Shown: piece after piece, positions 36,083 through 44,991 of the stretch | Layout: each line of letters starts with the position of its first letter | How positions within the stretch are numbered: the stretch's first letter is position 1 | Source: Actinoplanes sichuanensis | GTDB taxonomy: Bacteria > Actinomycetota > Actinomycetes > Mycobacteriales > Micromonosporaceae | Reading direction: 5' to 3' | DNA: 64,000 bases | Assembly (NCBI RefSeq): GCF_033097365.1 | Contig: NZ_AP028461.1 | Coordinates: 310,001-374,000 of the forward strand | Program-made: the position numbers and the translations under genes | The notes under the pieces: model-generated | Seen by the model: the letters and a program-made list of their open reading frames with translations, nothing else | What the model was told of the DNA's origin: nothing | The model's database searches: none

Positions 36083-37263
36083 GCGGCCATCGTAGAAGCC
36101 ACCGGCTCGCCGATCAGGAAGCCTGCGAGCCGGGAAGCCGCGGCCGCCGGTGTCGACGACGTCTCCCGGGCGGCGTCCAGGATCCGGGTGAGCGTGTCAC
36201 CGATCCCGGCGACCCGGGCGGCGACCCGCGGCGGCGTCTCCCGGTGCAGTTCGGTCGCGACCGCGTGGATGATCCCGCCCGATCCGGCCACCACGTCCGG
36301 CGCCCACAGGATGCCGCGTTCGTGCAGCAGGTCCGCGGTCGCCGGTTCGTCGAGCTGGGCGTTCGCCGGCCCGGCGACCGCCGCGCAGCGCAGCGTGGGC
36401 ACGGTCGCGGCGGTGAGGACACCACCGAGGGCGGCCGGCACGAGCACGTCGACGTCCGCGGTGAGACAGGTTCGCGGATCGGTCCAGGTCGCGCCCAGGG
36501 ATTCCACGACGGTACGCCGTGCGCCGTCCACATCCGCCGCGAGCACCTTCCCACCCGCCGCCGACAGCAGGTCCACGAGGTGCACGCCGACCCGGCCGAC
36601 CCCGAGGACGGCAAACGTCCGCCCAGACAGCGACGGTGATCCGAATCGGTCAGCGACGACTGCCTGAATCGCGGCGACCACCCCCGCGGCGGCGGCCGGG
36701 CCGGAGTCGCCGGCCCGCCCGAGCACGTGGTCGGTGCGTTCACCGATGACCCGCATGTCGGCCGGCCCGGTGCCCACGTCCGGCCCGATGGAGAAGACGC
36801 CACCCAGGTTCCGGACCACATCCCCGACATCGTGCAGGACCGCCCGCCGGTCCACGGCCACGCCCCCGGCCAGACCCCCGGCCATGCCGTCCATGGGACC
36901 TCCGGCCACGCCCTCGGCCATGCCGTCCATGGGGCCTCCGGCCACGCCCTCGGCCATGCCGCCCGTCGGCCCCCAGGCCATGCTGCCGTCCGCGGTCAGG
37001 CCGCCCGCCGTGTTCCCGAACGCGCCTCGGGGCAGCACCACCACGGCCGCGCCGCCGCCGTGCGGCAGACCGGCCAGCGCGGCCTTCGACGTCATCGCCG
37101 TGGACAGGCGCAGCGCGTCGTCGAGTCCTGCGCGCCAGTCGCGGTAAACGGCCATCCGGCAGCCGCCGACCGCTTGACCGAGCGCGGTGGAGTGCACCGC
37201 GACGACGATCGGGAACCCGGACCGGGTGCCGCGTTCGACCACGACCCGTTGGTGGATCGGCAT
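36076..37263 (-). CDS. Leucine-dehydrogenase-like protein lacking a catalytic lysine
   Basis: 395 residues of the Glu/Leu/Phe/Val dehydrogenase family: N-terminal domain (VAVHSTALGQAVGGCRMAVY, MTSKAALAGLPHGGG) and a C-terminal Rossmann domain (FAVLGVGRVGVHLVDLLSAAGG). K60 in MTSK corresponds to Lys68 of the Bacillus enzyme, but the second lysine, expected 12 residues on in GGGK, is A72 here (GGGAAVVV). Between the domains is a Gly/Met/Ala insert of 12-residue repeats (GVAGGPMDGMAE). Genuine oxidative deamination of branched-chain amino acids is therefore doubtful. Divergent from an Lrp/AsnC regulator. ATG at 37263 follows cgggagaagcac. Confidence 0.82.
   Translation of the reverse strand: MPIHQRVVVERGTRSGFPIVVAVHSTALGQAVGGCRMAVYRDWRAGLDDALRLSTAMTSKAALAGLPHGGGAAVVVLPRGAFGNTAGGLTADGSMAWGPTGGMAEGVAGGPMDGMAEGVAGGPMDGMAGGLAGGVAVDRRAVLHDVGDVVRNLGGVFSIGPDVGTGPADMRVIGERTDHVLGRAGDSGPAAAAGVVAAIQAVVADRFGSPSLSGRTFAVLGVGRVGVHLVDLLSAAGGKVLAADVDGARRTVVESLGATWTDPRTCLTADVDVLVPAALGGVLTAATVPTLRCAAVAGPANAQLDEPATADLLHERGILWAPDVVAGSGGIIHAVATELHRETPPRVAARVAGIGDTLTRILDAARETSSTPAAAASRLAGFLIGEPVASTMAAC
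36881..36960. repeat. 36-bp in-frame tandem repeat in the dehydrogenase-like gene
   Basis: Two full units, 36881-36916 and 36917-36952, differ at one base; partial units flank them. Each encodes 12 residues (GVAGGPMDGMAE on the minus strand). Recent slippage is likely because the copies are nearly identical. Confidence 0.88.
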
Positions 37264-37334
37264 GTGCTTCTCCCGTACATCTGAAGGGTTTGTGGTTTCG
37301 AAACTAGGAGGCCAGACGGACCGGGAGTGATCAC

Positions 37335-37351
37335 GCCGAACAACGTTCGGC
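37335..37351. promoter_or_regulatory. Lrp/AsnC operator candidate
   Basis: GCCGAAC, aac, GTTCGGC: perfect 7+7 inverted repeat in the 100-bp divergent region, 12 bases before the regulator ATG. Position suits autoregulation and control of the dehydrogenase-like gene. Confidence 0.6.
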
Positions 37352-37363
37352 AAATAGTTCAGA

Positions 37364-37846
37364 ATGATGGTCGTGGATGACATTGATTCGGCGATCGTGC
37401 GGGAATTGCAGACGAACGCCCGGCAGACCAACCGCGAGCTGGCCCGGGCCGTCGGCGTCGCGCCGTCGACCTGCCTGGAGCGGGTGCGTCTGCTGCGTGA
37501 CCGTGGGGTGATCACCGGCTATCACGCGGACGTCAGCCTCACCGCGCTCGGCCGTGAGGTGCAGGCGCTGCTGCACGTCCAGGTCCGCCCGCTGAACCGG
37601 GAGGTGATCGAGGGCTTCAAGTCGTACGCGTCCGGGCTGCCCGAGGTGCTGTCGGTGTTCGTGCTGGCCGGCGGTGACGACTTCCTGGTGCACGTGGCGG
37701 TGCCCAGCGTGGAGGGGCTGCACGCGTTCCTGATGGACCGGTTCTCCGGCCGCCGGGAGATCGTCGGCTTCCGTAGTTCGGTGATCTACCAGCACCACCG
37801 CAACCGGGTCATCGATCCGCTGGATCCCGCTGGAAGTGCCAGATGA
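37364..37846 (+). CDS. Lrp/AsnC family transcriptional regulator
   Basis: 160 residues: an N-terminal HTH (IDSAIVRELQTNARQTNRELARAVGVAPSTCLERVRLLRDRGVITGY) and a C-terminal RAM ligand-binding domain (QALLHVQVRP, then VLSVFVLAGGDDFLVHVAVPSVEGLHAFL). Lrp-type proteins usually sense amino acids and often control a divergent amino-acid catabolic gene, here the leucine-dehydrogenase-like gene. The two methionine codons at 37364 are preceded by no clear ribosome-binding site, so translation may be leaderless or start at the second. Its last 38 bases overlap the convergent methyltransferase gene. Confidence 0.93.
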   Translation: MMVVDDIDSAIVRELQTNARQTNRELARAVGVAPSTCLERVRLLRDRGVITGYHADVSLTALGREVQALLHVQVRPLNREVIEGFKSYASGLPEVLSVFVLAGGDDFLVHVAVPSVEGLHAFLMDRFSGRREIVGFRSSVIYQHHRNRVIDPLDPAGSAR

Positions 37847-38729
37847 TCATCAGCGGTACGCCACCGGTGACCGCCTGCCAGACGTGCGGGAGCATCCCGG
37901 CCAACGACCACGGCCACTGATCCCACGGCCCGGTCTCCCCGACCGGGGTCCCTCCGGCCGGCATCTCGGCGCCGGCGTCCAGCGGCACGACCGGGCCCTG
38001 CCGCGGCTCGTCGCACGACACCACCCGCAGCCCGACCGGGAGGGCCGCACCCAGGTAGTCGGAGGTCCGGTGCCGGTGCCCGGGCGTCAGCGCCGGACGC
38101 CCGTCGTCGAGCCGGACCCGGGGCACCGAACCCATCGCGATCCACTCCTGGGCGACGTCCGAGATCACCAGGTCACCGCCGGGCCGCAACACCCGCGCGA
38201 ACTCGGCGAACACCGGACGCAGATCGCGTACGTGGGTGAGGGCGAGCGCGCACACCACCGCGTCGACCGAGCGGTCCGGCAGCGGCAGCCGCTCCAGCGG
38301 GCCCTCCCGGAAATCGGCGCCCGGCACCCGGTCACGGGCCCGGGCCAGCATGTCCGGGGAACCGTCGACACCGATCACCCGATGCCCCCGGTCGGCCAGC
38401 CATGCGCTGTGCCGGCCGGTGCCGCAGGCGGCGTCGAGCACCACCCCCGGTTTCAGGTCGGCCAGGATGCCGCGGACCGCCGCCTCCTCGGCCGGGAAGA
38501 GGCCGTTGCCCGGTTCGTCATAGGTCCGTGACCACACCCGGTAGCCGTCGGTGGCGGACACCCGCTCGACCGCCACCGGCTCCACGTCGAGCTCGGCCAT
38601 CGCCAACAGCCGCCGCATCTCGGCCACCCGCGCCCGACCGAACCCCGGATCCGACTCCTCCACGAACGAGCGCAGCAGTGCCGCACCCTCCAGCGCGAGA
38701 AGGTACTCCAATGCCCGCTGATGAATCAT
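37809..38729 (-). CDS. Class I SAM-dependent methyltransferase
   Basis: 306 residues. A helical N-terminus (MIHQRALEYLLALEGAALLRSFV) precedes a Rossmann methyltransferase core: GVVLDAACGTGRHSAWLADRGH (motif I), VIGVDGSPDML (motif II), DFREGPLERLPLPDRSVDAVVCALALTHV (motif IV region) and VLRPGGDLVISD. A C-terminal extension of about 100 residues follows. Acceptor unknown. The gene lies 10 bases after the HAD phosphatase gene in the same direction, so the two are probably cotranscribed. ATG at 38729 chosen because the upstream extension is cysteine/arginine-rich and atypical. Confidence 0.85.
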   Translation of the reverse strand: MIHQRALEYLLALEGAALLRSFVEESDPGFGRARVAEMRRLLAMAELDVEPVAVERVSATDGYRVWSRTYDEPGNGLFPAEEAAVRGILADLKPGVVLDAACGTGRHSAWLADRGHRVIGVDGSPDMLARARDRVPGADFREGPLERLPLPDRSVDAVVCALALTHVRDLRPVFAEFARVLRPGGDLVISDVAQEWIAMGSVPRVRLDDGRPALTPGHRHRTSDYLGAALPVGLRVVSCDEPRQGPVVPLDAGAEMPAGGTPVGETGPWDQWPWSLAGMLPHVWQAVTGGVPLMIIWHFQRDPADR

Positions 38730-38739
38730 CCATCGATTG

Positions 38740-39330
38740 TCAGCGTTCCCACGGTGGCGGCACGAGCACATATCTCATTCCCGCCGCCTCGGCCGCGGCC
38801 ACACCGAGCGGGGTGTCCTCGAAGACCAGGCAGTCCGCCGGGTCGACGCCCAGCAGCCGGGCGGCCAGTAGGTAGCCCTCCGGGTCCGGTTTCGGGTGTG
38901 CGTAGTCCTCGGCGCAGACCAGCGCCACGAACCGGTCCAGCAGATCAAGAGCGGACAACGACGCGATCACCGACTCGCGGGTGCTGCCCGACACGACGGC
39001 GAACGGCACCCGACCGTACGACGCCTCGATGTGCTCCAGCACCCCCGGGACCGCACCGATGTGCGGGAGCATCGCCTGGAACAGCTCCTCACGCCGGGCC
39101 GCCACCTCGGCCACCGGCATGCTCAGCCCCTGCCTGGTGTTCAGATCGGTGATCACGTCGACCACCGTCCGACCGCCCCATGCGTAGAACAGCTCCTCCG
39201 GGAAGTCGCCGCCCCACTCACCGAGTGCCGCCAACCAGGCCCGGTGGTGAGCCGGCATCGAATCGGTGATCGTCCCGTCGCAGTCGAACAGGTAGGCCTT
39301 GAACTCGCCGTCCGGCAGAGGTAGCAGCAC
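38740..39330 (-). CDS. HAD-superfamily hydrolase (beta-phosphoglucomutase-like)
   Basis: 196 residues with the four HAD motifs: DCDGTITDS (nucleophile and acid aspartates), VVSGSTRESV, the lysine in HPKPDPEGYLLAA and VFEDTPLGVAAAEAAGM. A helical cap between motifs I and II (HHRAWLAALGEWGGDFPEELFYAWGG) is the class I type of phosphoglucomutase and sugar-phosphatase relatives. Likely dephosphorylates a small phospho-sugar or similar. First gene of a pair with the methyltransferase downstream. Confidence 0.92.
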   Translation of the reverse strand: MLLPLPDGEFKAYLFDCDGTITDSMPAHHRAWLAALGEWGGDFPEELFYAWGGRTVVDVITDLNTRQGLSMPVAEVAARREELFQAMLPHIGAVPGVLEHIEASYGRVPFAVVSGSTRESVIASLSALDLLDRFVALVCAEDYAHPKPDPEGYLLAARLLGVDPADCLVFEDTPLGVAAAEAAGMRYVLVPPPWER

Positions 39331-39417
39331 CCCGCGAGGCTACGGCCTGTCCCCGTCGCGCCGGTTCGCGCGGCGGGGATGAGTGAGATGGGCTACCGCG
39401 CGTGGCACGGTGGTGGC

Positions 39418-40041
39418 ATGGACTACCGCCGCACCTACCGATCGGCCGCCATCGTCTTCGCCGACCTCGTCGCCCGCATCCCGCCGGCCGCCCTCGACGG
39501 GCCCGGCCTCGGCGAGTGGACGCTGCGTGACCTGCTCGGCCACACCGTCAGTTCGGCGTTGCGTCAGGTTCCGACGGTTCTCGCCACGACGGCCCCGACG
39601 TTGCTGGTGCCGGCGCCCGAGGCGTACTTCGCGCTGGCCCGGGTAGCACCGGCCGACCTGGTCGCCGCCGCCCGGCAGGCGTCGGCCGAGGATGCCCGCG
39701 CCACCGGCGCCGCCCTCGGCGACGATCCGGCCGACCTGGTCAGCCACTACATCGGCCAGGCCACCGGCGCCCTGGCCGTCGCGGGCGACGACGACCTGGT
39801 CGCCACCCCGGTCGGCGGCATGCGCGTCGAGGACTGGCTGCCCACCCGGACGTTCGAACTGGTCGTGCACGCCTCCGACGCCGCAGTGGCGGCCGGCCTC
39901 CCGATCGACTTCGACCCCGACACGCTCGCGTCGACCGCCGCCCTGGCCGCCCGCATCGGCGCCGCCATCGGCCACGGCATCCCCACCATCCGCGCTCTGA
40001 CCGGCCGGACCACCCTCCCCACCGGCTTCTCCGTCCTCTGA
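39418..40041 (+). CDS. Mycothiol-dependent maleylpyruvate-isomerase-like (MDMPI/DinB fold) protein
   Basis: 207 residues. The N-terminal YRRTYRSAAIVFADLVARIP, GLGEWTLRDLLGHTVSSALRQVP and later RTFELVVHASDAAVAAGLPIDFD match the maleylpyruvate isomerase N-terminal/DinB-like domain common in actinobacteria; the histidines of LGHT and VVHASD are the likely metal ligands. Many such proteins use mycothiol or remain uncharacterised, so the reaction is unknown. ATG at 39418 with ggtggtgg upstream; earlier in-frame ATGs give a non-conserved extension. Divergent from the HAD gene. Confidence 0.8.
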   Translation: MDYRRTYRSAAIVFADLVARIPPAALDGPGLGEWTLRDLLGHTVSSALRQVPTVLATTAPTLLVPAPEAYFALARVAPADLVAAARQASAEDARATGAALGDDPADLVSHYIGQATGALAVAGDDDLVATPVGGMRVEDWLPTRTFELVVHASDAAVAAGLPIDFDPDTLASTAALAARIGAAIGHGIPTIRALTGRTTLPTGFSVL

Positions 40042-40163
40042 TGCCCCGGCCGGCTTGTCGTGGCGGGTTCTGCTTCGGGTGGCTTGAGGGCTGGGTGTGG
40101 TGGTGTGTGCGATCGGTGTGGGCTATGTGAAAGCGCCCGGGAACCGGTGAGGTCGGTGGTTCG

Positions 40164-40513
40164 GTGTCCGACATGACATGGTTGAAGAAGCTGGTGTGTT
40201 CGGTCTACGCGCGTCGGCTCCGGAAACGGCTGGACGGGGCGGAGTTGCCGCGGCATCTGGCGATGGTGATGGACGGCAACCGACGATGGGCCCGGCAGAT
40301 GGGCTTCGAGGACGCGCGGGTCGGGCACCGGTACGGGGCCGAGCATCTGGACGAGGTTCTCGGCGCATCCACCTGGCGGGCCGGCTCGAGGTGCTTCCGG
40401 ATTCCACCCGGGACGCTCTCAAGCCGGCCGCGGAGTCCACCCGGGACAGCGAAGGCGGCTTTCATCTGAATATCGCGATCGGCTACGACGGGCGCGAGGA
40501 GATCGTGCGGTGA
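40164..40513 (+). pseudogene. Deleted and truncated isoprenyl diphosphate synthase (uppS-like)
   Basis: From a GTG, codons 1-68 encode an intact cis-prenyltransferase N-terminus: LPRHLAMVMDGNRRWARQMG and RVGHRYGAEHLDEVLG. At about 40366 the frame changes and the next recognisable segment (IHLAGRLEVLPDSTRDALKP, then HLNIAIGYDGREEIV) is read one frame over, ending at a TGA after EEIVR. About 70-75 residues, including the part with the conserved FxxxN region, are missing, and everything after GYDGREEI (roughly the last 90 residues) is gone. The gene cannot make an active enzyme. A functional uppS presumably exists elsewhere in the genome. Confidence 0.85.
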
Positions 40514-40602
40514 AGGGCGGTCCGGCGACGGCGCGGGGGGTGTGGGAACGCCCTCCGTGCGGGGAGCGCGCGGAGGGCGTACCGGATGGGGGTGGGTCTG
40601 GG

Positions 40603-43600
40603 TTAAAGGACCGCGGCGGCCAGGGGGAGCGGGTTGCCGAAACGGTGGGCGGTGATGCTGATCGCCTGTTCGCGGAGGAACGGCAGGAGCTCGACCCGGC
40701 CGGACTCGGTGACCGGCCCGGACCAGACCGCCAGGTCGGGACGTCCGCCGGTGGCGGCGGCGAGCGCCGACGCGTCGCCGCCGATGAGGCGGACCCGGCC
40801 GGCGGTGAGACCTGCCGCGAAGGTGGCGTCGTCCTCGACGGTGAGGCCCGGGCAGCGGGCCGCCAGCGTGGCGGGCAGCGGGACCGCGCTCGAGACCCGG
40901 ATCTCGGCGCCGGTGAGCAGACCGGCCGCGAGGACCCGGACCAGGTCGGCCACCGAACCGCCGGCGGCGAGCCGGACGGTGACCGGGGTCGGCAGGTAGC
41001 GGAAGACGTTGCGTTCCACGGCCAGCCCGGTGACGTCCGACGGCGCCCGGAAATCGAACGCGGCGTCGCTGCGGGCGGCCCGTTCGATCGAGGCGAGAGC
41101 GTCGGCGGAGACGTCGGCCGTCGTCAGGGAGGCGAGCAGGGCCCGTACCTCGGGGTGGGTGATCTCGGCGTCGGCGGTGGCCGGACGGGGCGCCCAGCCG
41201 GTGAGCCCGACCAGGTAGTTGGGGCCGCCGGCCTTGGTGCCCGGGCCGACCGCCGACCGCTTCCAGCCACCGAACGGCTGCCGCTGCACGATCGCGCCGG
41301 TGATGCCGCGGTTGACGTACAGGTTGCCCGCCTGGACGCGGTCCAGCCAGGTACGGATCTCGTCCTCGTCCAGCGAGTGCAGACCGGAGGTCAGGCCGTA
41401 GTCGACCTCGTTCACGATGTCGATGGCCGTGTCCAGCGTGTCGGCGGTCATGATGCCGAGGATCGGGCCGAAATACTCGGTGCGGTGGTAGGCGGAGCCG
41501 CGGGTCACCCCGTCCCGGACGCCGGGGCTCCACAGTCGGCCCGTTTCGTCGAGCTCACGGGGTTCGAGCAGCCACGTCTCACCGGTGCCGAGGGTGGTCA
41601 GCCCGTCGCGCAGTTTCCCGGCGGCCGGTTCGACGAGCGGACCCATCCTGGTACGCGCGTCGGCCGGATATCCCACTTCGAGCGACGACACCGCGTCCAG
41701 GAGTTGGGTGCGGAACCGCTGGGACCGGGCGACACTGCCGACCAGTACGACCAGCGAGGCCGCCGAGCACTTCTGACCGGCGTGCCCGAACGCCGACGCC
41801 ACCACGTCCTTGACGGCCAGGTCGAGGTCGGCGCTGGGGGTGACGATGATGGCGTTCTTGCCGCTGGTCTCGGCGAGCAGCGGCAGGTCGGTGCGGAACG
41901 AGCGGAACAGTTCGGCGGTCTCGTACGCGCCGGTCAGGATCACCCGGTCGACGAGCGGGTGTGCGATCAGCTCCCGGCCGAGGGTGCCTTCGTCGACCTG
42001 GAGCAGGGTGACCAGGTCGGGGTCGGCGCCGGCCGCGGAGAGGGCGTCGCGCAGGATGCCGGCCAGCACGGTCCCGCATCGTTCGGTGGGCCCGGCGGGC
42101 TTGAGCACGACCGACGAGCCGGCGGCCAGGGCGGCCAGCACCGACCCGGCCGGGATCGCGACCGGGAAGTTCCACGGGGGCGTGACCAGGGTGAGCCGTG
42201 CCGGGACCGGGACGGCGCCGTCGGTCTCCGACAATGCGAAGGCCCGCTCGGCGTAGTAGTGGGCGAAGTCGATCGCCTCGGACACCTCGGGGTCGGCCTG
42301 GTCGATCGTCTTGCCGGCTTCGGCGGCCATCACTTCGAGCAGTGTGTACCGGTGCTCTTCGAGGGCGTCGCCGACGGCGTGCAGCACGGCCCGGCGGTCG
42401 GCGGCGCCCCAATTCGCGGCGGCCGCCTTCTCCAGGGCCTCGTCCAGGTGTTCCCGGTCGCTGATCCGGGGCACGTCGACACCGAGGGTGGACGACTCGA
42501 CCCGGGCCAGGACGTCACGGACGCGGGCCCGGTTGGCGGCGACGGCCGGGTCGGTGTCGGGGGTGCTGACGAACGAGCCGGGCGCCGACCGGGGGACGGC
42601 GGCGAACCGGTCCTCGACCCGGTTGGGCTGCGGGACCTCGGAGTCGAGGTCGGCCAGGGAGGCGAGGAAGCGTTCCTTCTCCCGCTCGAACAGGGCCGAA
42701 TCGGAGTGCAGTTCGAACACCGCGGACATGAAGTTGTCGGGGCTCGCGCCCTCTTCGAGACGGCGGATCAGGTACGCGATCGCCACGTCGAACTGCTCCG
42801 GGCGTACCACCGGCGTGTAGAGCAACAGACCGCCGACCTCGCGCCGGACCGCCTCGGCCTGCCCCTCGGCCATGCCGAGGAGCATCTCGAACTCGATGCC
42901 GTCGCGCACGCCGCGCTCACCGGCCAGCACCCAGGCGTAGGCGACGTCGAACAGGTTGTGCCCGGCCACGCCGAGACGCACGTTGCGGATCCGGTCCGGG
43001 TGCAGTGCGTACCCGAGGACCCGCTTGTAGTTGGTGTCGGTGGCCTGTTTGCTGTCGCAGGTGGCGACCGGCCAACCGTGCAGTTCCGCCTCGACCCGCT
43101 CCATCGGCAGGTTGGCCCCCTTGACCAGGCGCACCTTGATGCCGGCGCCGCCGCGCTCACGGCGCGACGCGGACCAGACCTGCAGGCGCATCATGGCGCT
43201 GAGCGCGTCCGGCAGGTAGGCCTGCAGGACGATGCCGGCTTCCAGCCCGAGCAGTTCGGGACGGTCGAGGAGCTTGGTGAAGACCGCGATGGTGAGGTCG
43301 AGGTCCTTGTACTCCTCCATGTCGAGGTTGACGAATTTGCGCTGCTCGGCGGCGAGTGTGAAGAGGGGGAGGAGCTTGGCGGCGATCTCCTCGACGGCCT
43401 CGTCGAAGGCCCACGGGTTGTGCGGGGCGACCGCCGAGGACACCTTGATCGACACGTAGTCGACGTCGGGTCGGGCCAGTAGTTTCTCGGTGCTCTTGAG
43501 GCGCTGCTCCGCCTCGCCGCGGCCGAGCACCGCTTCGCCCAGAAGGTTCACGTTGAGTCGGACATTCCGTCGCCTGATCCGCTTGATCGCCTTGCCGAGC

Positions 43601-43959
43601 CGCGCGTCGGTGGCGTCCACGATCAGGTGTCCCACCATGTGACGCAGCGCCCGCCGCGCGACGGGCACCACTACGCCGGGCATGAGCGGGGCGAAGAAGC
43701 CGCCGGCGCGAACGGCCAGGCGTAGGTGTGCCGGGAGGAACGTCGGAATATTGCGAGACAGATCCGACAAGGTGCGTGCGCTGACCCGAACGTCCTCCGG
43801 CCGGATCACCCCGTCGACGAAGCCGACCGTGAACGCGAGTCCGGCCGGATCACGCAGAACACCCGCGAGCTGCGCAGCCGAGCCGCCGACCGGGATCGAC
43901 GCCGCCTCGCGCAGCCAGCGCCGGACAAGGGCGATCGTCTCTTCGGCGATCTCAGACAT
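40603..43959 (-). CDS. putA: Bifunctional proline dehydrogenase / glutamate-semialdehyde dehydrogenase
   Basis: 1118 residues. Residues about 1-430 are the FAD proline dehydrogenase barrel (VNLNVNLLGEAVLGRGEAEQR, YVSIKVSSAVAPHNPWAF, FVNLDMEEYKDLDLT, RLVKGANLPMERVEA). Residues about 480-1000 are the NAD aldehyde dehydrogenase: TPPWNFPVAIPAGSV, catalytic glutamate in LAETSGKNAIIV, catalytic cysteine in GHAGQKCSAASLVVL and the EYFGPILGIMTADT block. Proline is oxidised to pyrroline-5-carboxylate and then to glutamate. No N-terminal RHH domain, so it does not self-regulate; the divergent LysR gene is the likely regulator. It is the fused form, whereas many actinobacteria keep separate genes. Confidence 0.95.
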   Translation of the reverse strand: MSEIAEETIALVRRWLREAASIPVGGSAAQLAGVLRDPAGLAFTVGFVDGVIRPEDVRVSARTLSDLSRNIPTFLPAHLRLAVRAGGFFAPLMPGVVVPVARRALRHMVGHLIVDATDARLGKAIKRIRRRNVRLNVNLLGEAVLGRGEAEQRLKSTEKLLARPDVDYVSIKVSSAVAPHNPWAFDEAVEEIAAKLLPLFTLAAEQRKFVNLDMEEYKDLDLTIAVFTKLLDRPELLGLEAGIVLQAYLPDALSAMMRLQVWSASRRERGGAGIKVRLVKGANLPMERVEAELHGWPVATCDSKQATDTNYKRVLGYALHPDRIRNVRLGVAGHNLFDVAYAWVLAGERGVRDGIEFEMLLGMAEGQAEAVRREVGGLLLYTPVVRPEQFDVAIAYLIRRLEEGASPDNFMSAVFELHSDSALFEREKERFLASLADLDSEVPQPNRVEDRFAAVPRSAPGSFVSTPDTDPAVAANRARVRDVLARVESSTLGVDVPRISDREHLDEALEKAAAANWGAADRRAVLHAVGDALEEHRYTLLEVMAAEAGKTIDQADPEVSEAIDFAHYYAERAFALSETDGAVPVPARLTLVTPPWNFPVAIPAGSVLAALAAGSSVVLKPAGPTERCGTVLAGILRDALSAAGADPDLVTLLQVDEGTLGRELIAHPLVDRVILTGAYETAELFRSFRTDLPLLAETSGKNAIIVTPSADLDLAVKDVVASAFGHAGQKCSAASLVVLVGSVARSQRFRTQLLDAVSSLEVGYPADARTRMGPLVEPAAGKLRDGLTTLGTGETWLLEPRELDETGRLWSPGVRDGVTRGSAYHRTEYFGPILGIMTADTLDTAIDIVNEVDYGLTSGLHSLDEDEIRTWLDRVQAGNLYVNRGITGAIVQRQPFGGWKRSAVGPGTKAGGPNYLVGLTGWAPRPATADAEITHPEVRALLASLTTADVSADALASIERAARSDAAFDFRAPSDVTGLAVERNVFRYLPTPVTVRLAAGGSVADLVRVLAAGLLTGAEIRVSSAVPLPATLAARCPGLTVEDDATFAAGLTAGRVRLIGGDASALAAATGGRPDLAVWSGPVTESGRVELLPFLREQAISITAHRFGNPLPLAAAVL

Positions 43960-44039
43960 CGGGATGCTCCTTCCGTAATGCGCAACAGTCTGCAGTCCCG
44001 AATCAGGTAAGGAAAAGCGATGCTTTGTGAGGAGTACTC

Positions 44040-44053
44040 TTAAGTTGAGCTAA
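44040..44053. promoter_or_regulatory. LysR-box-like site in the putA/lysR intergenic region
   Basis: TTAAGTTGAGCTAA has TTA and TAA ends with T-N12-A geometry, 9 bases before the regulator GTG. A second small palindrome, AAAGC, gat, GCTTT, lies at about 44014-44026. Both fall in the 103-bp divergent region. Confidence 0.4.
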
Positions 44054-44062
44054 CCTGAAAGA

Positions 44063-44977
44063 GTGCTGGAGATCCGTCGTCTGATCCTGCTCCGCGAGCT
44101 GGCCGTCCGGGGCACGATCGCGGCGGTCGCCGAGGCGCTCAACTTCACCCCGTCGGCGGTCAGCCAGCAGCTCAGCCAGCTGGAGAAGGAGACCGGTACC
44201 CAGCTGCTGCGCAAGGCCGGCCGCCGGGTCCAGCTCACCCCGCAGGCCGAGGTCCTGGTGGCGTCGGTGGCCGAGGTGCTGGACACGCTGGAGCGTGCCG
44301 AGGCCCGCCTGCAGGCCGCCGCGACCCGGGTCACCGGCCGGGTCCGGGTCGCCGTCTTCCAGTCCGCGGCGCTCGCCTTCATGCCCACCACCCTCCGCGC
44401 GATGGCCGAGCGTTACCCCGACGTGCGGGTCGAGATGGTCCAGCGCGAACCCGAGGAGGCGCTGCGCGAAACCTGGGCCCGCGATTTCGACATGGTCATC
44501 GCCGAGCAGTACCCGGCGCACGCCGCGCCACACCACCCCGGCCTGGACCGGCACGACCTGACCACCGACGCGATCCGCCTCGCCCTGCCCGCGGCGGACG
44601 AGTCGCTGCACCCGGTCGACTCGCTCGACACGGCCCGCCACATGCCCTGGGTGATGGAGCCGCGCGGCGCCGCCTCCCGCCATTTCGCCGAGCAGGTCTG
44701 CCGCGTCGCCGGGTTCGAGCCCGACGTCCGCTACGAGACCGCCGACCTGCAGGCCCACATGCGACTCGTCGAGTCCGGCAACGCCGTCGCCCTGATCCCC
44801 GACCTGATCTGGGCCGGCCGGGAGACCTCCGCGAGGCTGCTGCAACTCGCCGGTTCCCCGCGCCGCACGATCTTCACGGCCCAACGCACGGCGGGCGCGG
44901 CCTCACCCGCCGCCCGCGCCTTCCGCGACCTCCTCGAACAGAAGGCCCTATTCGGTACGGCCACCCGCCCCGCCTGA
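44063..44977 (+). CDS. LysR family transcriptional regulator
   Basis: 304 residues. The winged HTH is MLEIRRLILLRELAVRGTIA, then VAEALNFTPSAVSQQLSQLEKETGTQLL; the C-terminal LysR substrate-binding domain begins at GRVRVAVFQSAALAFMP. The GTG at 44063 is the only start compatible with the HTH. It is divergent from putA, so it is a candidate activator or repressor of proline catabolism, although its effector is not visible. Its stop lies 14 bases from the convergent response-regulator gene. Confidence 0.93.
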   Translation: MLEIRRLILLRELAVRGTIAAVAEALNFTPSAVSQQLSQLEKETGTQLLRKAGRRVQLTPQAEVLVASVAEVLDTLERAEARLQAAATRVTGRVRVAVFQSAALAFMPTTLRAMAERYPDVRVEMVQREPEEALRETWARDFDMVIAEQYPAHAAPHHPGLDRHDLTTDAIRLALPAADESLHPVDSLDTARHMPWVMEPRGAASRHFAEQVCRVAGFEPDVRYETADLQAHMRLVESGNAVALIPDLIWAGRETSARLLQLAGSPRRTIFTAQRTAGAASPAARAFRDLLEQKALFGTATRPA

Positions 44978-44991
44978 GGCAAGAGGTCTCG

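Noticed and set aside
40164..40513. Programmed frameshift producing a full uppS protein
   Set aside because: About 70 residues are missing as well as the C-terminal half, so no frameshift can restore the enzyme.
40510..43482. 990-codon plus-strand frame opposite putA
   Set aside because: Same artefact: low-complexity, antisense to a gene with complete catalytic motifs.
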